64,000 nt of DNA, from positions 1-64,000 of the forward strand of contig JAMKCH010011790.1 in the NCBI GenBank assembly GCA_023653785.1, read 5' to 3'. Positions 38,954 to 50,725 of the stretch are shown piece after piece. Made by a program: the position numbers and the translations under genes. Position 1 is the stretch's first letter, and every line of letters begins with the position of its first letter. A model generated the notes under the pieces. That model saw only the letters and a program-made list of their open reading frames with translations, ran no database searches and was not told where the DNA came from. The DNA comes from Ophioderma brevispina (Eukaryota; Echinodermata; Ophiuroidea; Amphilepidida; Ophiodermatidae).

Positions 38954-40632
38954 TTAACCTTCGTCTTACGGGGGGGGGGGGGGGGGTTACCACAGTAAAT
39001 CTTCCAGGTAATTGTTTTCTCATCCTTTCAGGTCATTTAATCGAAAAATGTGAAGTAGCCCTTGCCCGCGGGGTTAAGTTATGCCGCCAATGTCGAAGAG
39101 GAGGGGTGGGTGGTTGCTACCCAAGATGATTTTATGCTACATTTTTGAAACTATTCTTCACAGTAGGCTCTAAAAACTAAAACTCTATCTGTTTATGTAA
39201 AATTTCTCAATTGCCATCAATTAGAATTGAAAACCGCATGCAAATGTGATATCCCTAACTTTTATTACGCAAAATTGGTTTTTCTTTCTGGGAAAATTTA
39301 CAATTTCGCCAACTCGCGAACTTTGAGACGTCACTGTGCACGCTATAATAGTGTATGTTGGTACTTTCGTTAAAAAAAAGCTTCTAGTATCATTCCCTCA
39401 TCCTTTTCTGGTTATTTTAGCGCAAACAAATGCGAAGGTAGCACCTCACCGGTTTAGGGGGTATGCCGTCGAAGTCGAAGGTTAAAATGGTGGTCGTTGC
39501 CACCCAAGTACATGTTTTTATAAAAATAGCACATTATGGCTCTAAAAAGCGTCTATGTTTTTTTCTGTAAGAAAACTAGTCAATTGCCATCGTTTAGTGC
39601 GGAAACGCCATGAAAATCAGGACTTTACCTGTTTTTTGGGCGCAAAAATGGATTTTCGAAAATTTTTCCGTTGGAAAATGCTAATTTTGCCGTCTCGCGG
39701 ACTTTATTACGTCCTTGTGACGCCCACACTAGGTATTTGGTACTTATTTTAATACTATGTTGTTATCCATGGAAAGAAGAGGATCATAGCTATTCACTGG
39801 TATCAAAATCATAAGTCATCGGGTGCATTATAACGAATTCTCGAGGGGGTAACCACCCGGTGTCCTGCCCTTTCAAACGCAAGTATATTGAAAATCACAA
39901 TTTTAAGAAATGCATTTAATGGGGATTTACATAGGGCTCAATGTAAGAATGGATCAGGTTTGGCTTATTCTCATCTATGCATGGGTTGAAGGTTCAAATA
40001 AGCTTTGAATTAAAGATGGCAATGTCAACTAACATCATTAAGGGTAAAAAAATATTTCGCAATTTTTTTTACCGCCCAAAGGTCAATCTTGATGAACGTC
40101 ATCATTTTTCGTTCATATGATCTACTAAAATATTTTTTGGAACTAAACTTCATTTCTTGCTCATTACCAATCCTATGATATAAAAATAAGTTAAAAATGA
40201 TGGGTTAAATGGTTGCATAGTATGTTTTGTCAGAGAAAATACTACTTTTTTCATGCCCAAAAAACAAGTAAACTCAAGAAATTGAGAAAATCGCCGTTAA
40301 AAGTTTTTGTTTTGTACATAAGTCAATGATGAAAATATAGTTAAAACTGATATAAAACTGAAACGAAGTAATATATTTGCGAATGATGTGCAGATAAATA
40401 ACAATATCTTAGTCTGGCTATCCTAATATGCACGAAATAAATATGAAATTTACATATTTTTCTCCAAAATTTTGATGACGTCGTCAACATGACGTCATCG
40501 GGGCTATGCTCCCAATTTTTTAAAAGGGCACATCATATTTTCCTGGTGTTACTAGACCCATCTATAACAACCATGGTCAAGATCGGAGGATCCTGGGGTG
40601 ATGCACGGTAACGGGGACAGCTCACGGGCTAT
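38954..40632 (+). repeat. Right arm of a ~7 kb inverted duplication
   Basis: It begins TTAACCTTCGTCTTACG followed by a 17-base G run (38970-38986). It is longer than the left arm because a module of about 380-400 bp is repeated: 'tatgccg..gtcgaag' followed by 'ggtggttgctaccc' occurs at about 39085-39130 and again at about 39463-39510. The same module occurs in the element at 59512-60040 near 59690-59740. No coding capacity. Confidence 0.8.
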
Positions 40633-40806
40633 ATGTGTTAAGATTTTTTTGTGGCCGAATTATCATAAATTTGGTAAAAAATGACATTGCTCGTTTTCAT
40701 TCATCACACAAAATATTTTGGGAAATTTTTTACTTATACAAAACCTTTTAAAAATCATCGCTTTAAATAAATACAATGTCTTATTTACATACTAGTTTTT
40801 CCCCAT

Positions 40807-40930
40807 GTCGTGCAACAAAGTCGTATCTACCAGTTTTTTACGACTTTGGTTGCACGACACGGGGAAATCAATTTTGAGTGCAACAAGTCGTATCTAGTAT
40901 CTACACCTAAATAGGCCGATTTGGCTAATA
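40807..40930 (+). repeat. Hairpin-containing dispersed repeat, copy 3
   Basis: 'gtcgtgcaacaaagtcgta' is followed after 12 bases by its near-perfect inverse 'tacgactttggttgcacgac', then 'aaatcaattttgagtgcaac' and 'ctacacctaaataggcc'. It lies just outside the right arm of the inverted duplication and in the same orientation as the copy outside the left arm. A further 'ttacgactttgttgcaa' fragment is at about 41064. Confidence 0.7.
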
Positions 40931-41324
40931 ACGAAAGAGAGTCTCCTCTTCCTCTCCCCTTTCTCACTAAGTTATTTCGCTCTTCCCCCTTGCTCTCCCT
41001 TAAGTCGTATGAACTACTTTTCATATTAATAATAAATACTCAATTTCCCAAAAAATGTCCGTTACGACTTTGTTGCAACTCATATGACGAACTGGCTTTC
41101 CAATTAGAGCAAAACATAAGTGCTGAAACCAGGTGTCAAGGCGCTCTTCGTTGTTTCACCTTTGATTCTTTATGGGTGGACTAGCCTTCTGATCAGTCAG
41201 CTTCCCTCAGGGCTCTCAGGCAGCAGCAATGTTCATTTCAAGATTAGGTGTCACGTGCTTCATCCTTGTTGTGGCATCACGTGCAAAAGTGCAATCTTAG
41301 TCTGCTTGGAGCTTCTGAATGATT

Positions 41325-41802
41325 TTAGTCTGCTTTTTTGGCTGCAGACTTCCGTTTTTTCCTTTCTGGCTTGTCTGATTTTTTCTCGTTAGGTAGCATC
41401 TCTCCATGTTGTGTTGGCTGCAATTGGAGGCAGCATATACTGTGCTTGGAGTTCTTGTCGTCATGCTCGTCAACAAGAGTGTTGAACCTTTTAATGGACT
41501 CTACAGAATACTGCTCACAAAGCTTTGTATCCTCCAACCCACTTCCTCGGTCAAATGTTTTCATATGGATCTCTGAGAGGGATTTACTATGGGCGTAACT
41601 TATATGCAGCTTCTACAAGAACACTTCTATGATCATAATTAGCAGCTTCAAAGTGTTGTAATGCTGTTTGAGTTCTTAATGCGTTTAATCTATTTTCTTT
41701 TTTACCAGAACGTAGTAGCAGCTGGAACAATTTCTCCATTTGGGCGAACGGAGTGTTCAATTCTTCCACATTCTTCACTGCCTTCTTTATGTCCCTTTCC
41801 AT
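41325..41802 (-). pseudogene. Unrecognised protein, frame broken once
   Basis: Two overlapping-in-sense minus-strand frames abut. The upstream one, from the ATG at 41802, runs to a TAG at 41587. The downstream one is open through 'AHSKSLSEIHMKTFDR' and ends at TAA at 41325. A single +1/-1 shift near 41598-41605 would join them into about 155 residues. The upstream part is helical and charged ('KNVEELNTPFAQMEKLFQLL'); the downstream part ends in a lysine-rich tail ('KPERKKRKSAAKK') like a nuclear localisation signal. Codons look protein-like in both. I do not recognise the family. A frame open upstream of 41802 has no clear merit; sequence before it (tttttctcttgtacc, minus strand) could be a splice acceptor. 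It may be a retrocopy, a real terminal exon with an assembly indel, or a decayed gene. Confidence 0.45.
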
Positions 41803-42167
41803 TTTGCCATGGTACAAGAGAAAAATCAAATTTGAACTATATTTAATTTTAAGACCATGTACTACACATATGGTACTATCAAAACTTAATGTTACTATGT
41901 ACATCATTTTGTTCCTATAGCCCTTCTTAGGCCTAACTTAGAAATACTCATAACAATTATGTTGAAATAGTAATTTAACTACAGCTTTTTGGCAGTCGTA
42001 GGTGCTCTATGATGACATTATAAATAATGACATGGTACAAGTTGACTTAGTTGTAGATTGTTATCTATAGGTTGCGGCTGTTTGCATAGAAATTGTTTGG
42101 GTTTTTGTGTGATATCAATCTTGAACATATCACTCCTTTCCATAAATAACTTGTATTGTTTACATTA

Positions 42168-42705
42168 CGTCGGCTTCATCACATACTGATCTATCTCACA
42201 AAATACGTGTTTCGAGAAAATCGCAATCGAAAATCTTCCCTTCGTAATACGCTCGAAACATACCGATTGCGTCATTTACTACCAGGCAAAAGGAAATATC
42301 ATCAAGAAAACACTTCAGAATTTTTAATTCAGTGAAAAATATATTCCGGTTATCTAGCCAACACTGTTTAATATAACTGTAAACTTATAGATTTTTTTTC
42401 CAAACGATGTCTGAGATAGAACACAGATAGACCAGTATGTAACGTATTCATCACCGTATTATAAAAAAGGCGCAATTGTCGTATCAGTGTATCACATAGT
42501 GATCTATGTCAAATAGCGCTGTATGTGAAAAAATAAATTGAATTAAATGCACATAGATCAAATCTGATAATTAATATCTCGTTAATTAGGTAAAGTCCAA
42601 GTCTGAAACTCTGTAATTATGAAGAGTTCAACGTCATATTAACACTACCAATTTTCTCATAAATGTCAAAAATATGAGATAGAACAGTATGTGATGCAGC
42701 CGACG
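42168..42705. mobile_element. MITE with ~30 bp imperfect TIRs (CGTCGGCT ends)
   Basis: The left end CGTCGGCTTCATCACATACT (then gatctatctca) is mirrored at the right end by the inverse of CGTCGGCTGCATCACATACT (then gttctatctca). ATTA occurs immediately outside both ends (42164-42167 and 42706-42709), a possible 4 bp TSD, or a 3 bp TTA/TAA duplication of PIF/Harbinger type if the ends are shifted. Interior fragments such as 'gagatagaacacag' and 'cagtatgtaac' near 42410-42445 are degenerate internal copies of the TIR. No coding. It lies about 420 bp beyond the 3' end of GPCR-A. Confidence 0.7.
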
Positions 42706-43124
42706 ATTAAGGTACTATCAAATTTCATTTGTTCATATATTTTCCTACTAACCAGACTCATAAACTGGAATGCAACAGTTACTCCCCAATAATTAATCCA
42801 ATTTTATCTTTTGGATATAGAAAGCAAGAAGAATAGAAATGCCAATTTCCCTGTACCTGGTGGTCCAATTTACCATTTTGTTTAATGAGTAATTTAATCA
42901 CTGTCTTAGAATCAACAATTTCCAGTTATGAATCATCTATTTATTTTCTCTGAACGTATAACAACTAGAAATATATATCTAATAAACATACACAACTGTT
43001 TCCCAAGTGCCTCAATTCAAAGTAAATTGTAATTGGGAAATAGGTTTGGCACAAATTATACTAGGGCCTGCAGCTATCCGAGTTCAATGTCATCGAAATA
43101 TTCAATTCATTTGTTGCCTTGGTA

Positions 43125-44183
43125 TCAGGCTTGGTATGCTTGTCGTCGTTTGCATCGAAATGCCTCTCTTAATCCTTGGCGATAGAATGAGCTGGTTGCA
43201 ATAAAGATCACGGGATTTGCACAGGAGTTCATCATTACAAGATAGCGCCCGACTAGAAGCAACAGGCCAATTTGCGATCGGCTCAGAAAACCTTCACCTA
43301 TGGCCCGCATTATATTGTTTATCGACAAAAGTCTATAAGGGGCTTGGCTAAGAAAGAAAACTGTTCCATTTATGATAAGAAGGCGCGCGACCTGGTTTCT
43401 GACTCGAATTGTGTGTACCTTCGCGTCAGATTGCCGAGAACTATCTGTCTTTACACCGAGACGGTTGCTTAACGTTACGAGTATGCTGGTGTACATAAAC
43501 ATATTGATAATCATTCCAATGAAAAATGGGCCCGCAATTATAGATTCACCGAAGATATAGAACTCATTATTAAGTGAGATGCAGAATTTGATTAGTTTGG
43601 GGAAAGAAGTATAATCATCACTGTCGGGCCAGTTGACACAGTACGTAAAATAGCCTGCATAGCGGGGTATCAACATTGCAATGAATGCAAGACTTAAAAG
43701 CCACGAAGAAGCAATCATCTTGATTGTTCGTCTTTTGCCACTCACCATGCGGTGCTGCAACGGACGACAAACGGCGAAATAGCGCTCAACAGTCACTAGC
43801 GTCATTAGAATAAGTGATGCGAAGTACGTCAGGTACGACAGACTAAAACCCACAATACATCCAAGGCTTGATCGAAAGTAAACGTCATTTCGCACAGGTG
43901 TTAGCAAATACGTGCCTAGATACACACCACCTGTGTAGACGACGAAGAGTAAATCTGCTAACGCAACGTTGACCAAGTACGCGTTGGTGATAGTTTGCAT
44001 ATACCGGACTCAAATCACCGCAAAGATGAATGCCCAGTTTCCGAGGCTTCCCGTAATTATAATGCACGGTAAAACGACAGTGAAGAAAATGTCTTCGACT
44101 GGACTCCATAGACGACTTTGCGCGTCGTCATCGTCTGTAATGTTGAGTGTTTGGCTACAAGGTACTTGTAAATCCCGTTCCAT
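43125..44183 (-). CDS. Rhodopsin-like peptide-type GPCR (GPCR-A), interrupted by one in-frame TGA
   Basis: Single-exon class A GPCR of 352 codon positions. From the ATG at 44183 the frame gives a short extracellular tail with an N14-I-T sequon, then TM1 (about 32-57, G48-N49), then a TGA at codon 58 in the first intracellular loop. After it the frame continues unbroken to 43125: TM2 with 'NVALAD', C109 at the top of TM3, E133-R134-Y135, TM4 W161, an ECL2 cysteine C182, TM6 'LSQAPYR', TM7 'NSCANPVIF' and a basic helix-8 region. An ATG at 44000 opens the downstream part but would lack TM1, so 44183 is the natural start. Paralogue B has Arg at the codon-58 position, suggesting CGA to TGA. Likely peptide receptor; the TM6/TM7 pattern recalls TRH/ghrelin-type receptors. 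It is a young pseudogene, a null allele or a sequence error. Confidence 0.88.
44010..44012 (-). other. In-frame TGA in GPCR-A
   Basis: Codon 58 reads TGA in an otherwise open frame. The next base is G (TGAG), which is not the TGAC context favoured for readthrough. By position it replaces Arg73 of GPCR-B. Confidence 0.85.
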
Positions 44184-46382
44184 GTTATTCAGAATTAAGT
44201 AAACTTCCCCTTTCAGTAAAAGATGTCATCAACCTATGAATGATTGTTTTGGAATTGTGTACGATTTTAAAGCTTGTGTCCTTATAATAATCTGTTTTAA
44301 ATTTTATTTTGATAAAATATGCTTAGGGCACCTTTCGGTTATCAAAATGGGCATACAAGGTCTTTTAGACGTGACTTATCATCTTCCCCGTAAATTAGAT
44401 TTTGATGTTAAAATGCATGGTCGCCATTATTAAATGTATTGGACCAATAACACACAACCTCTTAATTCAATTTTCTTTTGCCATATAATTTTCAGGTGAT
44501 TGATTGAAAAAAAATAATAACTAACGGGAGTAAATTGAACTGGCATAAAATGATAACAAAGACCTTGTGGCGACTTGGTAAATTCATACACAATGAAATA
44601 ATAGATTTAATTTATTAATATCAAACAAAATGCAACGTTATTGTTGCCAGAATCGCATTTGATACACCGACCTATTCTGGTGAAATGATATCGTGTCGCA
44701 TTATAACTAAAACAGCTTCAAAATATTGTAAAAAGCGCCCCTTGTTTCTTTAAGTAATAAATAAATAATAGTCCAGACAGAGCAAATTTTCACCTGGAAC
44801 ACTTGCAAATACATAGGACAAGATTTGTACAGTGGTGACAATTTAAAAAATGGTATAATCATTTTAAAAGATATATAAACTTAATTCTCGAGCCGTAGAG
44901 TAAGGATTATTAAAAAATGGCTTATCTATGCCGAGATACTGGGGCATCATTTTAGGATGTTCCTACGTTGAGTTATACAACGTTTGTCTGGTTACATCAG
45001 AAAAAGACAAAGTCATATTCACTATTTATTTATTTGACACTTCCATTGGTAAATTAGAGGGTAAATAAATTATCTGCTTATGTCAAGTTGGTTAAAGGGA
45101 TATTAATCGATCATCGAAAAGAAATCATAAACAACATTTTTGGTATATTGGTTATTGGCAGAGATGTGCTAAAATAACCTGCAAGTGGTTGATTTGAAAT
45201 ATGTGAAAAAGACACATATCAGTACGTTTTATATCAAACTGGGCCTTTCCTGAAAAAAAATTCGAAGCGCGATATTGTGCAACACAACCTTTACAGTTTG
45301 ACCTTAAACACGCAATTTTTTTTATTCTTGACTGGTGTGTACCACAATCAGCTGTTTAGTGTACATTTTGAGTCACCACCACTGCACGTCAACTTGCGAG
45401 AGACACTGTGGCAATTAATATTTGTTTTTTAAATATATTTAATATTTAAAGTAGCTTAATGGAATTGTACATACTTTCCCCTGTTTTATAAGTACAAAGG
45501 CGGTGCGAAAATGCAAGATTGAAAAACATCTGTCGGATTGCGATGACGTCACTGACTCGAGGAAGATAAATGGAGTATAGTTTCCCTCAATATCTAAAAA
45601 TAGGCTATTGCAGTAGCATCATGCATAAATATAGCCTAACCTTGTCCAATTGGATCTCACACTGTATAAATTCACTTATGTTGTGTTGCGGCATACCTGG
45701 CAATTCACCAGGAAAATTGAAAGCTATTTGTAGTGGCTTTTCTAGAAAGATCTCTTGGCATGTAAATGGATTGCATTATGAACATAACACAGGGCACCCC
45801 ATTTACGTGTCGTCTTGGCACACATCGCCGGCCATTGTTGAATCACGGTCAGAAAGTAATTTGAGCCACCGCGACCTTGGCAAATCTTCACTGCGCTAGG
45901 GAGTTCACAAGTTTTCGACGGTAACATGCCAAGTGGCTGACACGTACACAACAACTTGCTAACATATTCGGACCCGGTCAGATAGCGTTGATTCGGATTT
46001 TTTGTACACTGCAGAGATTGCGCAAAATACTTGGCCTATCGTTACGAAAATATTCCTAACTAAATTGTCTAGTAAGGTGACTAGTTTATAATATAGGTTC
46101 ATTTTTGAAAAAAAAAAAAAGACGAAAAAACGTGAAAAATACGATCCATACAAGCAATTTTTTCTTACCTTATCAGCTGGCTCCAATTACCGATTGCTGC
46201 TGTTAATTTCATGGGCGCACTCCCGGCACTCAAAACTAGTGATCTTTAAGTGGTCCCTTCTTTTTGTCAGGACCCCGTTTCTAACATCAGATGGACCACC
46301 TGATTCGTCGTCTTCATTCGCGATATCCAGGGTACCTCGAAACCGTTTTTTTTTTTTCATTCCTGTTCAAGCCTTTAACACA
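44184..46382. other. Upstream region of GPCR-A, no other gene recognised
   Basis: AT-rich, short open frames only. No promoter element could be assigned with confidence and no GPCR remnants were seen here. Confidence 0.5.
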
Positions 46383-47213
46383 GCGTTTGGCTTCTGGGGA
46401 GTCCCATGAACGTTAGCGCATGTCTAAGAATAGCCGGCCAATTAGCGATGCGGATACGGAATCGGCGGCGCTGTGACCGAGCAGTACAATGCTATGTGAG
46501 CGTAAATGGGGGGGTGTGAGGGGAATTAAATCTTTTTTCTTGTATGATGCAATAAGGTATTGTCCCTGCTCGACTTTTTTCTCGAAAGTACATACAGAAA
46601 TAAATAGTATTTTAAGCACAAAATAAAGATACTATAACAATAGAATGTGAAGAAATGTGATCTGAATAGTAACGGAAAGCTTGAGGCAATTTTGAATTAT
46701 TTTGTTACTGAAGATAGCTGTGGTGAACAAATAAAGGAATTGGGTTTTCGGGATGACTTATAAAAAGACACTATCGTGATTTTGCTGGATCCTATTTTAC
46801 CTTTTGTGCGAGACGGTTTCAACTCGCATATTTCCATTGGTTATGCTGTACCATAATGCGTAAGGAATGGAGGAAACAAATAAGAACGTGTGCTTGGAAA
46901 AGTGGCGGAGAGAAGTGGTGGAATCAAATACAAAGGTGTAATTTTGTTAGTATTGCCAATACGGCCTATTGGATCATTAGGCATTTTGAGGTGATTTACA
47001 ACAGAGGATGCTGTTCCTTATTGCTACTGAAAGAAGGATATAAATTGGTTATTAATTGTTACGATATACCTAGATACATACATACATACATACATACATA
47101 CATACATACAGAACATACATACCACTACATACATACATATATATTTATAATATATACACACATACATACATACATACATACATCTACTACATACATACAT
47201 ACAGACGTATTTC
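46383..47213 (+). repeat. ~0.8 kb dispersed repeat ending in (CATA)n, copy 1
   Basis: It starts near 'gcgtttggct' and 'tagcgcatgtctaagaatagcc' and runs to a 140 bp CATA-rich microsatellite (47074-47213). It aligns in direct orientation with 53518-54346. Differences are dominated by single-base gains and losses. Tetranucleotide tails are common at the 3' ends of LINE/SINE-type elements, which is a possible origin; I found no coding sequence or TSD. Confidence 0.75.
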
Positions 47214-48551
47214 AAAGTATTTTATTATAAACTGCAATTATACCAAAATCCAGAGAGACGCCACTTACGCTCGCAGAGCAGGCGACAAGTTCTAAATCTA
47301 ATTTAACAAGCAAAAAGTGAGAAACAAAGGAAAACACGAGTACTATATGCATAAGACTGAAATTTGGTGAAGAGCAACCCATAGCCCAACAAATGGCAAA
47401 TGGGGGCGAAATCAAATTATCTCTGTGATTGACCGCACGACACGCATTTGCCACAGCCACACAATTTTTGAGCCAATGGCAGCGCTGATGCTTAAATACT
47501 TGGCATTGGCTTTGCTCCTCCGGGTGTCGAACCCAAGTATTTTTAACCCGGGCACCACATTTTTGTGGACACATCACCCTGTAGACCCTATAAATAATGA
47601 ATGACGATTTTGCATGATTATGTCGTGTCCGAGAGTGATGAGTTCACATACAATGCCTGTAATACATAACGTTGGTATATAACCTTGGTCAATAACGCGT
47701 CATAAACGCGAAGAAAACTTCAAACAATGTAAGCCTTTTTTCAAATGATCATCGAGGATGAGTAATCTGGTTTTCTGTAATAACATTAGTTATAAAGTTG
47801 TTGAGTTGGCTCAGCAATGTTACCTTTAATTAACCTGTTTTACATACACATGACTGAGGAACGGCTAATATAGTTGAAAATAATATGGTTAAACGATCCT
47901 GTCGTGACGATTTGATATACATGTCATTGAAAATCATGCAACCATTGAGAACATGAGAAGCAGTGTCAATTGGGTTGGTACCAAGTAAGCCATGAACTTC
48001 GGTAACACGAGGAGAATAACGTGTTCAAAGATAGTTCATCAAGAAAGTGTGCAGACGGTCCTTTAGAGAACTTGACCAGAATTATCATTGATTGCCGTAT
48101 TGGTGAGATATGTTCCGAGATTTGAAAAGCGATTGCAATTCGTTTTCAAAATTCTGCCTTGAGAGATCTTTGTCTTATTACAAACCTGGTATGGGCGATT
48201 ATTCAAATACTGACTGGATTTTGGATATGATTGAATGTGGTAAGATTGGATTACGCAAAACAGCAAACCCTCGTTATTAAGCAGAGAGATGTACACATAC
48301 TCGTCCCCTGACACATCTCCACCTAAAGGCTTCATGCTCATAATTCATTGAGCTCGATCCAAACTGATTTAGGCCATATAACTCACATTGCTTAAACACC
48401 AACCTACCGTGTTTCAGTCACTTCATTCCATCAGTAAAACATTAGCCATGCAAATGACGAATCGATATTACTTTTATTCACTCTTTCGTTTTTTTCATAT
48501 GTAGAGAAGTGATGAGCGTGCAAACTAGTCTAGTTTGAGGATCATTAGAGT
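47214..48551. other. No gene recognised
   Basis: A minus-strand open frame at 48063-48341 could be the extreme C-terminal end of the adjacent LINE but shows no clear motif. A 'ggttcgacacccgg' B-box-like phrase (minus strand, near 47520) has no matching A box or cloverleaf. Confidence 0.4.
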
Positions 48552-49650
48552 TCAAAGTCGATAACAAAAACGAAATCTTTTAGCAATGTACTTGGTAGTA
48601 AGATTTGATAACACCCATCCCCCCCCAAATTTTCTAGGTATAAACATGATGTCCCTGTTACTGGATTTGTTCAGGCCAAACCAAGATCTAATCAAATGAA
48701 CAATTTCATCTTCCAAAACTTGAGCTGGAAAGTGACATGGTACCATTTCTAGGTAAAGTTAGTTTAGACATGACTCATGATATTGTGATTGGCCTCCAAT
48801 TTGCCACACTAGTGCAGCAGCGACGTAATCTATTTTGTCCAAAATTTGAGAAGAGATGTAATTATAAACAAAACTTGATTAGATTTAACCATCCAGCTGA
48901 TGTATGCCCCAGAGATGGGTATTTACCAGATTTGCCAAGTTTTGGTTGCGTCATCACCTTGATTTCAATTTGGAATATTTCTTGTACCGTCCCTCATACC
49001 AATTGTTGTCCCGCCTTTGGCGGCAATATAGGAACATTGTACATGTTTTAATTTTTCATTCCAGAGTGATCAAGGAACTGTTCAGTTTTTTGGATCCCAT
49101 GGCCAACCATAGAAGCTTCGTCAGTGGTTGCAATGACATGTCATCGACATCCCCTTGAACTTATTGGGAATGGACGGTTGCATGTCGTTACATAACCACC
49201 TAAGCCATATGTCTATCCCCTGCTCAAAAGCAATCACAGAGTACGGACAGCCCTGAATGATGCCATCTATGTCTGACAATAGGATCCGTAACCCGAGTTT
49301 GTATCAACTGAAACGTAAATCTGTTTCAATGTCCTTTGGTTAATTGATAATGAATTTACGGATACCCATAGGCCCTTAAGCATCAACCATCATTTGCATA
49401 TCATACTCTTCCAAATGCATCGCTAATCCAGAAACATAATATACCGTTTTACCAGATTTGATGTCTGAAATCTGTAATAGAGTTCTTAAGACGAAAACGT
49501 GTTCTTGGTAACCATTCCTGGTAACGATCCTTTTTGATTATGAGAAAGTCTATTTGTTTCAACAATCCACGAGATTATACGCTTGCCTAGACACCATCAT
49601 AAACGTTTTTTGGTATATAGTGACACAGTTTTGAAATTGGACGCCATTCA
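48552..49650 (-). pseudogene. LINE reverse-transcriptase fragment 1
   Basis: Minus-strand pieces give reverse-transcriptase and downstream LINE landmarks. 'GIIQGCPYSVIAFEQG' is near 49220-49266 and is preceded by a decayed 'TDP'-like block. A catalytic-box relic 'GDVDDMSL' is at about 49135-49158. A C-terminal block 'SWFGLNKSSNRDIMFIPRKF' at about 48610-48680 matches the 'RSFFG..KS..' segment often found after the LINE RT domain. Multiple stops and shifts; the catalytic tyrosine is replaced. It is related to fragment 2 at 50726-52331 in the same orientation. L1/jockey-like in appearance; clade not assigned. Confidence 0.7.
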
Positions 49651-49939
49651 GATAAGTCCTCTTGAGTCAACACTTGATTTAGGAATTAAACTGCTGATAG
49701 CATGTTTCCAATCACTAGGTATTTTACAGTTTTTTTAACATGTGTTAAATATTGACTTTAAGATGTTACTTCACGTTGCTAATTTTAAAGTCAATATATG
49801 TTATACAGTCGTACCCCTGGTGGGGCTTCTGTAATGTTTGCAGTTCGGAGGCCTTGTTTTGATTTTCATCTTCTGTAATCGGCATTGTCAAACTCAATTG
49901 ATCCCATGTCGGATACTCAGATTATACCATGTCGAATTA

Positions 49940-50052
49940 AATACAATACATACACACAACTACATACAAATAAATAACTATATACAAAAAAAAAATACAA
50001 AAATAAAACATACATACATCATAACAGACACACATACATACATTACTACAAC
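49940..50052. repeat. Impure CATA-type microsatellite
   Basis: 'acatac' units mixed with 'acaaataaa' and an A run. It is followed by 'ctatttcaaatctttt', which resembles the 'gtatttcaaagtatttt' after the microsatellite at 47213, suggesting a shared element boundary. Confidence 0.7.
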
Positions 50053-50725
50053 ACATAACTAACCTATTTCAAATCTTTTAGTCAATGATAACATACTGAG
50101 CCACCGAAGCGGCAACCCATTATATTGAATGATTATGACCACATATATCCATTAAACGGTCGAGCAAGCTGAAAAAAATTAATTTTCTCTGTTGAGTTGT
50201 GTCTGATTTCCATATTAGATTTGTGCCAATCATTACGCTAACGAGCATTACTTGGCAACAGCTTTAGCAACGACGTTGGGGAGACCAGTTTTTCAATCCC
50301 CTACGAAATCGATAATGGACATGACCGAGGTCCGATCACAAAGACGATGATTTGCAGCTAAATCCGCAAATAGTAAGCAGGATTGCAAAGGGGCTTGAAT
50401 ACTTGTTGAATTTAGCCTTATAGCATTCCTCAATGAAAGCGTCAAAGGGACAAGATATTTTCAACTATAAACCCTTCATATTCCGTAATCATGAGGAAAA
50501 GATCGGGTTTCTGCTGTATGGACCTGAAATATAGTGAACATTGAATCTCCTCAAATCTTCATTTGTGATAAGGAGATCACTCGAAATGGTCTTTTCTTGT
50601 AAATAGTCATAGAAGTGTTGTATTTTTCTCATATCGTCTTTTTTGAAGAGTTTACATTCTTATGATGCCTCGCAATATATTTATCCGAAATTGCATGCCA
50701 GCCATTTGCAACATGCGAAATTTTG

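Noticed and set aside
43125..44000. GPCR-A as a complete gene starting at 44000
   Set aside because: That start would remove TM1 and the extracellular tail, both of which are encoded in frame just upstream of the TGA.
44010..44012. TGA as selenocysteine or programmed readthrough
   Set aside because: The context is TGAG rather than TGAC, the paralogue has Arg here, and no reason for Sec in an intracellular loop is known; a nonsense change is simpler.
43885..44109. Open frame beginning at 44109 on the minus strand
   Set aside because: It is an out-of-register reading of the GPCR-A coding sequence.
47500..47560. tRNA-like B-box phrase on the minus strand
   Set aside because: No A box at the right distance and no acceptor or anticodon stem could be drawn.
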